Shown: in pieces, positions 1 through 5,954 of the stretch | Layout: each line of letters starts with the position of its first letter | Numbering within the stretch: the stretch's first letter is position 1 | NCBI RefSeq assembly: GCF_000375485.1 | Contig: NZ_AQXE01000010.1 | Location: forward strand, 59,653-68,044 | Length of the DNA: 8,392 nucleotides | Direction: 5' to 3' | Source: Desulfovibrio oxyclinae DSM 11498 | GTDB lineage: Bacteria; Desulfobacterota; Desulfovibrionia; Desulfovibrionales; Desulfovibrionaceae | The notes under the pieces: model-generated | Told to the model about the DNA's origin: nothing | Database searches by the model: none | The model's input: only the letters and a program-made list of their open reading frames with translations | Translations under genes and position numbers: made by a program

Positions 1-1
1 C

Positions 2-1477
2 ATCCATAACATGATCGCCAACCGTCCCGACTGGTGCATTTCCCGTCAGCGCAACTGGGGCGTACCCATCTCCGCGCTCATCTGCAAGGAATGCGACGAG
101 ACGTGGTTCGACGCGCAGTGGGTCTACGACATCTGCGACAAATACGCCAAGCACCCCACGGGATGCGACTACTGGTTCGAAGCCCCCATCGAGGAGCTCG
201 TCCCCGAAGGACTGACCTGTCCCAAGTGCGGCGCCGCCCACTGGAAGCGCGAACGCGACATCCTCGACGTGTGGTTCGACTCCGGCACCAGCTTCGCCGC
301 GGTTGTCGAACAGCGTGAAGAGACCACCTACCCCGCCGACCTGTATCTGGAAGGCTCCGACCAGCATCGCGGCTGGTTCCACAGCTCGCTGCTGGCCTCC
401 ATGGGAACGCGCGGCAAGGCGCCCTACAAATCCGTGCTGACACACGGCTACGTTGTGGACGGTGAAGGACGCAAAATGTCCAAGTCCATCGGCAACGTCA
501 TCGCGCCGCAGGAGATCATCGACAAATACGGCGCGGAAATTCTGCGCATGTGGGTCTCCGCCTCCAACTATCAGGAAGATGTGCGCATCTCCGACGAGAC
601 GCTGGACAGGCTCGTGGACGCCTATCGCCGCATCCGCAATACCTGCCGCTATCTGCTGTCGAACCTGAACGACTTTGATCCGGCGAAGGATCGCGTGTCT
701 GCCGAGGACATGCTCCCGCTGGACCGGTATGCGCTGGATCTGGTGACCCGCAGTCACGATACCATCCAGAACGCCTACAAGAACTACGAGTTCCACAAGG
801 TTTACCACACGCTGCACAACCTCTGCGTCGTGGACCTGTCCTCCTTCTATCTGGACATCCTCAAGGATCGCCTCTACGTGGAGGAACAGGATGGCCGCAA
901 GCGCCGTAGCGCGCAGACCGCCCTGTGGCAGATTCTCATGATGCTGCTCGTGGATATGGCTCCGGTGCTCTCCTTCACTGCGGAGGAAGCGTTCCAGAAT
1001 CTGCCCGAGGCCATCAAGAGCTCCCTGCCGCAGCAGCAAACCGTGTTCGCCCTGCGCTTCGCTCCGGATTCCGTGAACATGGACGAGGCAGAGCGTACCG
1101 CTTGGGAAAAGCGCCTGGCCATCCGTCACGAAGTGAACCGAACCATCGAACCCAAGCGCAAGGAAGGCGTCATCGGCAAACCGCTTGATGCCCGCGTGAC
1201 CCTCTTCGGCGATATCCAGCCCCTGTTCGAACTGGAAGACTTCGACGCCAAGGAATTCTTCATCGTTTCCTCACTGGCGTTCGCTCCTGAAACCGAAGCC
1301 ACTTCCGAAGCCTTTGAGGCGGAAGAGGTCTCCGGTCTCAGGATTCTTGTCGAACGTGCCCCGGGCGAGAAGTGCCAGCGCTGCTGGCGCATCAGCGAAG
1401 ACCTTGGCGGCAACCCGGATCATCCGGAAGCCTGCCCGCGCTGCACCGCTGTTCTCGAAACGCTGGATCAGGAATAG
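2..1477 (+). CDS. ileS: Isoleucyl-tRNA synthetase, C-terminal half (5' end outside window)
   Basis: Class I aminoacyl-tRNA synthetase that charges tRNA-Ile with isoleucine in the cytoplasm. The reading frame is already open at base 2 (I-H-N before the Met at 11), so that Met is internal and the gene begins upstream. The 488 residues from that Met are roughly half of a bacterial IleRS. Counting from it: [10 protein letters not shown] at 8-17, DVWFDSG at 86-92, GSDQHRGWF at 115-123, the KMSKS ATP-binding loop at 155-159, then the anticodon-binding helical domain. A C-terminal zinc finger has Cys455/458 and Cys475/478, as in IleS1-type enzymes. A second CxxC pair (25/28 and 70/73) just after [10 protein letters not shown] suggests another zinc ribbon. 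The ATP-site HIGH motif and most of the editing domain lie outside the window. The stop is 2 bp before lspA. Identification is secure. Confidence 0.97.
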   Translation: MHNMIANRPDWCISRQRNWGVPISALICKECDETWFDAQWVYDICDKYAKHPTGCDYWFEAPIEELVPEGLTCPKCGAAHWKRERDILDVWFDSGTSFAAVVEQREETTYPADLYLEGSDQHRGWFHSSLLASMGTRGKAPYKSVLTHGYVVDGEGRKMSKSIGNVIAPQEIIDKYGAEILRMWVSASNYQEDVRISDETLDRLVDAYRRIRNTCRYLLSNLNDFDPAKDRVSAEDMLPLDRYALDLVTRSHDTIQNAYKNYEFHKVYHTLHNLCVVDLSSFYLDILKDRLYVEEQDGRKRRSAQTALWQILMMLLVDMAPVLSFTAEEAFQNLPEAIKSSLPQQQTVFALRFAPDSVNMDEAERTAWEKRLAIRHEVNRTIEPKRKEGVIGKPLDARVTLFGDIQPLFELEDFDAKEFFIVSSLAFAPETEATSEAFEAEEVSGLRILVERAPGEKCQRCWRISEDLGGNPDHPEACPRCTAVLETLDQE

Positions 1478-1479
1478 GA

Positions 1480-1971
1480 ATGAACCGCTACGCAATAGCC
1501 GGAATATGGGCGACCGTCATGGTCGCCCTTGATCAATGGACCAAATGGCTGATCATGGAAACGTTCCCCCTGTGGAGTTGGAAGAAGGTCATCCCCGGAT
1601 TCTTCAACCTCGTCCACGTCCGCAACAAGGGAACGGCATGGGGCTTTCTGGACCGTGACGATATCGACTGGCAGGTACCGCTCTTCGTCGGCATTACCGT
1701 GGTCGCTCTCGTATTCATCGCGCAACTGCTGCGCAAGACTGAGGAGTCCGACAGGTTCATGATCGCCGGGCTCGGCATGATCGCCGGTGGAGCGGTCGGC
1801 AACCTCATCGACCGGGTTCGCCTCGGAGAAGTTGTCGATTTTCTGGACTTTTACGTGGGAACATACCACTGGCCCGCCTTCAACGTGGCTGACTCGGCCC
1901 TGACCGTTGGCGCAGGTGCGGTGCTTGTCTCGCTCTGGATAAACAGGAAGGATGCATCCGGTACTGATTAG
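1480..1971 (+). CDS. lspA: Lipoprotein signal peptidase (signal peptidase II)
   Basis: Inner-membrane aspartyl protease that removes the signal peptide from prolipoproteins after Lgt has lipidated the lipobox cysteine. It has 163 residues, the usual family size, with four hydrophobic segments near 5-20, 67-84, 93-110 and 137-155. Conserved motifs are DQWTK (Asp18), VRNKGTAWG (47-55), GNLIDR (107-112), VVDF (118-121) and FNVADS (134-139). The predicted catalytic aspartates are Asp120 and Asp138. The ATG at 1480 is chosen because AGGA at 1470-1473 sits 6 nt upstream and the protein then begins at the expected N-terminus. The open frame continues upstream to 1372, but only over ileS coding sequence. 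The start is 2 bp after the ileS stop, which suggests co-translation. An ileS-lspA order is common in Proteobacteria. Confidence 0.97.
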   Translation: MNRYAIAGIWATVMVALDQWTKWLIMETFPLWSWKKVIPGFFNLVHVRNKGTAWGFLDRDDIDWQVPLFVGITVVALVFIAQLLRKTEESDRFMIAGLGMIAGGAVGNLIDRVRLGEVVDFLDFYVGTYHWPAFNVADSALTVGAGAVLVSLWINRKDASGTD

Positions 1972-2710
1972 GCTCGGACCACTCACGCTGCACTCTTACG
2001 GAGTGTTCGTTGCGCTGGCGTTTCTGGCTGCCATCTGGTGGGCAACGCGCGAGGCGAAACGCCGTGGTCTGAATACCGATATCCTGCCGGGACTTGCGTT
2101 CCGCATCGTACTGGGCGCTGTTCTCGGTGCCCGGTTGTTGTATGTGCTCATTGACCTGCCCTACTTCCTGCAACGCCCTACTGAGATTGTAGCATTCTGG
2201 AACGGCGGGCTTGTGTTTTCCGGCGGTCTGACTTTTGCCGCCGTGCTGGGGTTCATGAAACTGAGGCGTGAGCCGCATCGACTGGCTTGGTGTGACGCGC
2301 TGGCCCCTGCCGTGGCGTTGGGTCAGGGAATCGGCCGCCTTGGCTGTTTCCTGGCAGGCTGCTGTTACGGAGCAAAGACCCATGTCCCGTGGGCAATGAT
2401 CTTCTCCGATCCGAACGGTCTCGCCCCCATCGGCACGCCTGTGCATCCTGCGCAACTGTACCAGAGCGCGGCGGGCTTTTTGACTTTCTTTGCACTGATT
2501 TGGTTTTCCCGCAGAAATCCAACCCCGGGCAGAACCGCAGGCCTGTATCTCGTCCTGTTCGGCGCATTCCGCATTTTCGTGGAATTCTTCAGGGCCGACT
2601 GGCGCGGCGATTTCGGATTCGCCAGCGTAACACAGGTTGTCACCGGTATTTTCCTGCTGCTCGGACTTCACCTTCTCACGCGAAATAACAGGAGCTACGC
2701 AAATGCTTGA
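1952..2710 (+). CDS. lgt: Prolipoprotein diacylglyceryl transferase
   Basis: Inner-membrane enzyme that transfers diacylglycerol from phosphatidylglycerol to the lipobox cysteine, the first step of lipoprotein maturation. It has 252 residues and multiple membrane segments. The LHSYG motif (13-17) supplies the conserved Tyr16. The signature loop runs 125-140 (GQGIGRLGCFLAGCCY) with Arg129. HPAQLYQ is at 165-171, and the C-terminal RIFVEFFR at 207-214 carries the conserved arginines. Two positions differ from E. coli Lgt: Ser90 where E. coli has His103, and Cys132 where it has Asn146. The start overlaps lspA by 20 bp, in a different frame. AGGA at 1945-1948 is only 3 nt from the ATG, an unusually short spacing that may mean expression depends on translation of lspA. 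The protein starts at the N-terminus typical of Lgt, so the start is probably right. Confidence 0.95.
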   Translation: MHPVLIRLGPLTLHSYGVFVALAFLAAIWWATREAKRRGLNTDILPGLAFRIVLGAVLGARLLYVLIDLPYFLQRPTEIVAFWNGGLVFSGGLTFAAVLGFMKLRREPHRLAWCDALAPAVALGQGIGRLGCFLAGCCYGAKTHVPWAMIFSDPNGLAPIGTPVHPAQLYQSAAGFLTFFALIWFSRRNPTPGRTAGLYLVLFGAFRIFVEFFRADWRGDFGFASVTQVVTGIFLLLGLHLLTRNNRSYANA

Positions 2711-2930
2711 ACGTATTTCCCAGATAACAGCCGCCCAATGGGCGCTCGCGGGCGGCGTTGTGCTCGCCCTCTTCGCGTTCAGCGCATGGGCCATACTTGA
2801 CGCGTGGAAACGCGACTTTGACAGCAACGGAGAAAAGGTGGGCTGGATCCAGCTCATCATTTTCATTCCCCTCATCGGGGCATTAAGTTATGTTCTCATC
2901 GGCAGAAAACGAGGAGAGCCCATCCAATGA
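2703..2930 (+). CDS. Small PLDc_N-domain membrane protein
   Basis: This 75-residue protein has two predicted membrane helices (about 12-35 and 47-67) joined by a short charged loop (KRDFDSNGEK, 36-45). The second helix and its end, W48...P56.G59...Y63.GRK, match the PLDc_N domain usually found at the N-terminus of membrane phospholipase-D/cardiolipin synthases. Here no PLD catalytic HKD domain follows, so no enzymatic role can be assigned; stand-alone PLDc_N proteins are common and uncharacterised. The ATG at 2703 lies inside the end of lgt (8-bp overlap) and has AGGAG at 2690-2694, 8 nt upstream. The stop overlaps the next start as ATGA at 2927-2930. Position within a lipoprotein-maturation cluster suggests an inner-membrane accessory role, but this is inference. 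Confidence 0.82.
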   Translation: MLERISQITAAQWALAGGVVLALFAFSAWAILDAWKRDFDSNGEKVGWIQLIIFIPLIGALSYVLIGRKRGEPIQ

Positions 2931-3835
2931 AAAAGGTCATCACCCTATCGATGATGCTTGTAATGTTTTCGCTTCTTTTGGGCGGATGCGCTTCCAAGCA
3001 GCAGGTAGAATCCATCGAGGCACGCTCGCGCAGAACCAGCGAGGAGCAACGCCGCCTGATCATGCAACTGGAGCGAGAGCTTGCCGAAGCGCGGCAGCAG
3101 CTCAGCCAGGAGATCGAAAGGACCAACACTCCGGTAGCCCAGAAAACCGCCGATATATGGGTGGAACTGAACAGCCTGAGGCAACAGTTCGCCCTTCTCA
3201 CCGGTCAGGTCGAGGTCATGCAGGTGAGGATGGACAACCAGCTCGGCTCGGCTAACGCCACCATGCCCACCCTGCGCGAACGACTGAGCGCGGTGGAATT
3301 CGCCATGGAAAACGACCTCAATGTCGAGCTGGAAACCGTTGCGGCGATGGAAGCAGCCCGGTCCGCCAGCCCCCAGAGTGAAAAACAGGGCGTCGCGGCC
3401 GCGGAATCCAACGGAACTGCTGCCGAACCGGTGGCTGCTCCGGAACCCGAGAAGAAACCTGCCGACCCCGCCAAGGCGCTCTACGACAGGGCCATGGGCG
3501 AATACAAGCAGGGTAATTACGAGAAGGCGCGCACCTACTGGGCCGAGTTTTCCGAGACATTCAAGGAACACCCCTATCGCGCCAGCTCCATCTTCTGGCA
3601 GGGTCAGAGTTATTACAAGCTCAAGGACTACGGCCGCGCCGCATTGCTTTACGATGACGTCATCAAGAAGTATCCCAAGAGCAGCAAGGTCCCTGCGGCC
3701 ATGCTCAAGCAGGGATACGCCCTGATGAATCTCGGCAAGCAGAAAGCCGGCAAGGCGGCGCTCAATCTGCTGGTCAAGCGCTTTCCGGACTCGCGGGAAG
3801 CCAAGCAGGCTTTGCAGTATCTCGAAAAGAAGTAG
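2927..3835 (+). CDS. CpoB/YbgF-like outer-membrane lipoprotein with coiled coil and TPR repeats
   Basis: This 302-residue protein has a short charged N-terminus, a hydrophobic stretch and lipobox LGGC with Cys21, so it should be processed by Lgt and LspA. Ala22-Ser23 after the cysteine, with no Asp at +2, favours sorting to the outer membrane. Residues 24-145 are Glu/Arg/Gln-rich and heptad-like, consistent with a coiled coil. An Ala/Pro/Glu linker covers 145-182. Residues 183-302 form about three TPR-like units (ALYDRAMGEYKQGNYEKA, then AALLYDDVIKKYP, then a last ending QALQYLEKK), as in the C-terminus of CpoB/YbgF of the Tol-Pal system. E. coli CpoB is a soluble periplasmic protein, so lipid anchoring is a difference. 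No tolQRAB or pal genes are adjacent, so a Tol-Pal role is not shown. GAGGAG at 2911-2916 precedes the start, which shares ATGA with the previous stop. Confidence 0.87.
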   Translation: MKKVITLSMMLVMFSLLLGGCASKQQVESIEARSRRTSEEQRRLIMQLERELAEARQQLSQEIERTNTPVAQKTADIWVELNSLRQQFALLTGQVEVMQVRMDNQLGSANATMPTLRERLSAVEFAMENDLNVELETVAAMEAARSASPQSEKQGVAAAESNGTAAEPVAAPEPEKKPADPAKALYDRAMGEYKQGNYEKARTYWAEFSETFKEHPYRASSIFWQGQSYYKLKDYGRAALLYDDVIKKYPKSSKVPAAMLKQGYALMNLGKQKAGKAALNLLVKRFPDSREAKQALQYLEKK

Positions 3836-3836
3836 C

Positions 3837-3863
3837 GGCTTGCCCCTTGAATGAAGGCATGCC
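3837..3863 (+). other. Weak stem-loop between the lipoprotein and ferredoxin genes
   Basis: GGCTTGCC (3837-3844) can pair with GGCATGCC (3856-3863) in 7 of 8 positions across an 11-nt loop. No T-run follows, so it does not look like an intrinsic terminator. Read-through into the ferredoxin gene is therefore likely. It could be a processing or mRNA-stability element, or chance. Confidence 0.25.
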
Positions 3864-3880
3864 ATAAAACGAATATCAGT

Positions 3881-3884
3881 AGGA
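3881..3884 (+). promoter_or_regulatory. Ribosome binding site that sets the ferredoxin start
   Basis: AGGA lies 5 nt before the ATG at 3890. An in-frame ATG further upstream at 3851 has no purine-rich site before it and would add 13 residues (from MKACH) that precede the NIL domain. Confidence 0.65.
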
Positions 3885-3889
3885 TACCC

Positions 3890-4333
3890 ATGAACGAAAT
3901 CATCAAAGGATTCAGGAAAATCGTCTACCTCACGTTCCCGCCGGAAGAGTCGGGACGGCCCGTTGTCTCCAACCTCTCCAAGCTGTTCGACCTGAGCTTC
4001 AACATTCTCAAGGCCGATATCAGCCCGAGGCACGAAGGCACCATGACACTCGAAATCACGGGGCTTGAGGAAGACTTCCACAAGGGAATCGCATACCTGA
4101 AGGAAGCTGGCATCCGCATTACGCCGGTCGCCCACAAGATATTCCGCGACGAGGACAGTTGCGTCCACTGCGGGCTGTGCATCTCCATGTGCCCCACCAA
4201 GGCCCTCGTCATCAACAAGTCCGACCGCACCGTGGAGTTCGACGTGGAAAAATGCTCCGCTTGCGGCATGTGTACAAGGGTCTGTCCGGTCAAGGCCATG
4301 AGTCTGGATCTTGAGGACGCGGACAGGCAATAG
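3890..4333 (+). CDS. NIL-domain ferredoxin, 2x[4Fe-4S]; probable iron-sulfur partner for homocysteine synthesis
   Basis: This 147-residue cytoplasmic protein carries an N-terminal NIL domain (about 4-80), a ligand-binding fold also found at the C-terminus of methionine ABC-transporter ATPases. Two 4Fe-4S ferredoxin motifs follow: CVHCGLCISMCP with Cys91/94/97/101 and CSACGMCTRVCP with Cys122/125/128/132. As known for the family, NIL-ferredoxins act with a DUF39 (COG1900) protein to make homocysteine from aspartate semialdehyde and sulfide, described in methanogens and in Desulfovibrio. Assigning this gene to that pathway is inference from domain order and likely lineage; no DUF39 gene lies in the window. 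The start at 3890 is chosen on its ribosome site. It sits 54 bp after the lipoprotein gene and 14 bp before the PilZ-like gene, so is probably co-transcribed. Confidence 0.88.
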   Translation: MNEIIKGFRKIVYLTFPPEESGRPVVSNLSKLFDLSFNILKADISPRHEGTMTLEITGLEEDFHKGIAYLKEAGIRITPVAHKIFRDEDSCVHCGLCISMCPTKALVINKSDRTVEFDVEKCSACGMCTRVCPVKAMSLDLEDADRQ

Positions 4334-4347
4334 CCACGGAGATTGGT

Positions 4348-4857
4348 ATGAGCAGTGAAAAGCGGTCTTTTTCACGGGTCCCGGTCAGGTTGAAGGCGCA
4401 CGCAAGACAGGCGCACGCCCTCGACTCTCCCCGGCTCTTCCAGAGCCATGCCCAGCCCATGCAGGCGGACCTGCGCGGCGGGAAGCTTCCGGAGGAAGTC
4501 ACCGGGTTCCTTCAGGAAATGGACCGTAAGCTCGATACCATTCTCGGACTGCTCAGCCGGGAACACCTTCGCGACGATTTCCCGCTGAACCTCGAAGTCA
4601 TCGAGATTTCCGGCGCTGGCATGAAGTTTAGCACTTCGGAGAACGTACGCGCCGGAGACCTGCTTGAGGTGGTTATCGTGCTGGACAGGGTTCCCCTTCG
4701 TCTGGCCGGTTCCAAGGGCAAGGTAATAGACGGCGACAAGAGTTCGGGAGTCCATCGCTTTGAATTCGTCAACATGAATGAAAACGACCTTGAGATGATC
4801 ATCCAGTTCGTATTTCAGCGTCAGCGGGAAGAAATCCGCAGCTCTAGACGAACCTGA
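4348..4857 (+). CDS. PilZ-family (tPilZ-like) c-di-GMP-type protein
   Basis: This 169-residue cytoplasmic protein has no signal peptide. RSFSR at 6-10 fits the RxxxR part of a PilZ c-di-GMP site, and EISGAG at 86-91 fits the [D/N]xSxxG part with Glu replacing Asp/Asn. The two motifs are about 75 residues apart rather than the usual 20-30. The intervening segment is helical in character (PEEVTGFLQEMDRKLDTILG, 48-67). That layout resembles tPilZ proteins such as Xanthomonas XC6012, where inserted helices drive tetramer formation. The C-terminal part (FEFVNMNENDLEMIIQFVFQ, 138-157) is typical of PilZ domains. GGAG at 4338-4341 is 6 nt before the ATG. It lies 28 bp upstream of cheZ, which suggests a role coupling c-di-GMP to motility. 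Whether it still binds c-di-GMP cannot be told from sequence. Confidence 0.78.
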   Translation: MSSEKRSFSRVPVRLKAHARQAHALDSPRLFQSHAQPMQADLRGGKLPEEVTGFLQEMDRKLDTILGLLSREHLRDDFPLNLEVIEISGAGMKFSTSENVRAGDLLEVVIVLDRVPLRLAGSKGKVIDGDKSSGVHRFEFVNMNENDLEMIIQFVFQRQREEIRSSRRT

Positions 4858-4885
4858 TCGCATAAGTGCATCCGGGAGGGGATTC

Positions 4886-5620
4886 ATGACGGCCAATGAA
4901 GATATCGTCAGAGACATGATGGACAAGGTTGCGGCAACGCTGACCGAAAGCCTTCGTGACTCCATCACCAAGTCGGTGGAAAAAGAGATAGCAAACCATC
5001 TCTCCACCGCACTGCTCGAAGGCGAATTCTACCGCCGGGTCAACGCGGACCTTCAGGAAGGTCTCAAGCAGATCTATAATGAGGTCAAGGCGGCCAAGAC
5101 CGGCGAGGTGGTCAAGCACATCGAGGCCGACATTGATCCCGATGAAATATTCTCCGAGACGTCCGACCAGCTCGATGCCGTGCTGCGCACCACGGAAAAG
5201 GCCGCGGTGGACATCATCGACATCGTGGAAAAGCTTCAGGACATGTCCACCACGCTCGACGATATCGTCAAGGGTTTCGAATCCGGAGGCGTCACCAAGG
5301 AAAACCGTGAGAAGCTGAAGGAGATCAACTCCACCCTCTCCAACGATCTTAGCCAGATCATGGTCACCTTGAGTTTTCAGGACCTTACCGGCCAGCGCAT
5401 CAAGATCATCATCAACTCCCTGCGAAAGGTTGAAGAGATCGTGCGTGAGGTAATGGTGTCCACGGGCCTGATGATCAAGGCCAGAGAGGAAGCCCCCCAG
5501 AAGGATATCAATGGCCTGCGGGAAGAGGCGCAGTCCAAGGCCAGCGACCTGCAGGGACCGACCGAGGAAAGCAGTCAGGGAGATGTGGATGACCTGCTTG
5601 CTTCACTTGGAATGGATTAG
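4886..5620 (+). CDS. cheZ: Chemotaxis phosphatase CheZ
   Basis: Cytoplasmic phosphatase that removes phosphate from CheY-P and so controls flagellar switching. It has 244 residues, somewhat longer than the 214 of E. coli CheZ, and is largely helical and highly charged, as expected for the long four-helix-bundle dimer. The active-site motif SFQDLTGQRIK at 163-173 supplies the acidic residue Asp166 and the catalytic Gln170 (E. coli Asp143 and Gln147). A variable linker of about 200-230 leads to the C-terminal peptide QGDVDDLLASLGMD (231-244), which matches the CheY-binding tail of CheZ. A strong GGAGG at 4875-4879 lies 6 nt before the ATG. It is the last gene of the run, 25 bp before the terminator. 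No other che gene is in view. Confidence 0.96.
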   Translation: MTANEDIVRDMMDKVAATLTESLRDSITKSVEKEIANHLSTALLEGEFYRRVNADLQEGLKQIYNEVKAAKTGEVVKHIEADIDPDEIFSETSDQLDAVLRTTEKAAVDIIDIVEKLQDMSTTLDDIVKGFESGGVTKENREKLKEINSTLSNDLSQIMVTLSFQDLTGQRIKIIINSLRKVEEIVREVMVSTGLMIKAREEAPQKDINGLREEAQSKASDLQGPTEESSQGDVDDLLASLGMD

Positions 5621-5644
5621 CTTCCACATCATACCGTTTTCAGG

Positions 5645-5671
5645 GGCTCTTGCTATGCGAGAGCCTTTTTT
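5645..5671 (+). terminator. Intrinsic terminator after cheZ
   Basis: A 9-bp stem with one T-G wobble (5645-5653 pairing with 5657-5665), a 3-nt TAT loop and six T at 5666-5671. It follows the cheZ stop by 25 bp and probably ends the whole ileS-to-cheZ transcript. Confidence 0.88.
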
Positions 5672-5795
5672 CATGCCCGGCACAAGCGGGGTTTGGGCCT
5701 GTCGAACTGTATCGGACAGTGATATTTCGAGCGCCTCACCACCGTAGTGCGTCCGTCTTTATGATGAAAAAATTAAAATCTTCCATAAAAAACTA
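5672..5795. other. Non-coding spacer, AT-rich at its right end
   Basis: No credible gene is seen in this part of the 334-bp gap between cheZ and the RRM gene. The left part is of ordinary composition and has only a short CTGTC/GACAG inverted repeat. From about 5758 it becomes strongly AT-rich (runs of A at 5767-5772 and 5786-5792), like an upstream promoter region feeding the promoter at 5796. Confidence 0.5.
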
Positions 5796-5823
5796 TTGAC
5801 CCAAGTGGGGAATGACAGATATT
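5796..5823 (+). promoter_or_regulatory. Putative sigma-70 promoter for the RRM gene
   Basis: TTGACC (5796-5801, 5 of 6 to the -35 consensus) is followed after 16 nt by GATATT (5818-5823, 4 of 6 to the -10 consensus), directly downstream of an A/T-rich tract. Transcription would begin near 5830 and give a leader of about 125 nt. This is a prediction from consensus only. Confidence 0.5.
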
Positions 5824-5840
5824 GGGCTTTAGAGTTGAGT

Positions 5841-5889
5841 GAACGGAATCGGTGCACATTGCGTCGTTGCAGCTGCCGAAGCTCCGTTC
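5841..5889 (+). promoter_or_regulatory. Leader stem-loop 1 of the RRM gene
   Basis: GAACGGA (5841-5847) pairs perfectly with TCCGTTC (5883-5889). Inside it TCGG (5849-5852) pairs with CCGA (5876-5879) and TGCA (5853-5856) with TGCA (5868-5871), giving a 15-bp interrupted stem with an 11-nt loop. Such a nested structure in the untranslated leader suggests cis regulation or a stability element. No known riboswitch class was recognised. Confidence 0.4.
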
Positions 5890-5901
5890 GAGCCCGAATC
5901 T

Positions 5902-5937
5902 GGTGAAACAGTTTTCGGGTGTTAGGTTTCATTTTTT
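5902..5937 (+). promoter_or_regulatory. Leader hairpin 2, attenuator-like
   Basis: TGAAAC with flanking GG (5902-5909) can pair with GTTTCA and the first two T of the following run (5926-5933), using two G-T wobbles, around a 16-nt loop. Six T (5932-5937) follow the stem closely, so it resembles a weak intrinsic terminator placed just before the ribosome site of the RRM gene. Its predicted stability is modest. Confidence 0.35.
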
Positions 5938-5942
5938 AGTTT

Positions 5943-5946
5943 GAGG
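5943..5946 (+). promoter_or_regulatory. Ribosome binding site for a TTG start
   Basis: GAGG lies 8 nt before the TTG at 5955. No ATG or GTG is available in the right frame at the N-terminus of the RRM protein, so this site supports the TTG start. Confidence 0.6.
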
Positions 5947-5954
5947 TTTTTCCC

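Noticed and set aside
1880..2875. A 331-codon open frame on the minus strand opposite lgt
   Set aside because: It is opposite lspA, lgt and the PLDc_N gene. The low-hydrophobicity, Gln/Arg-rich translation has no recognisable domain; an antisense by-product of composition.
3851..3889. ATG 3851 as the start of the NIL-ferredoxin
   Set aside because: No ribosome site precedes it, and the added residues lie outside the NIL domain, whereas ATG 3890 has AGGA 5 nt upstream.
2945..4375. A 476-codon open frame on the minus strand opposite the lipoprotein and ferredoxin genes
   Set aside because: It spans two well-recognised genes and the gap between them. Its translation resembles no family and is rich in His and Leu as expected for the antisense of GC-rich coding DNA. 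No suitable ribosome site is seen.
5621..5954. A riboswitch (for example c-di-GMP or magnesium type) in the cheZ-RRM gap
   Set aside because: I could not find the conserved core of any class I know. Only generic hairpins are visible, so they are reported as an unclassified leader.
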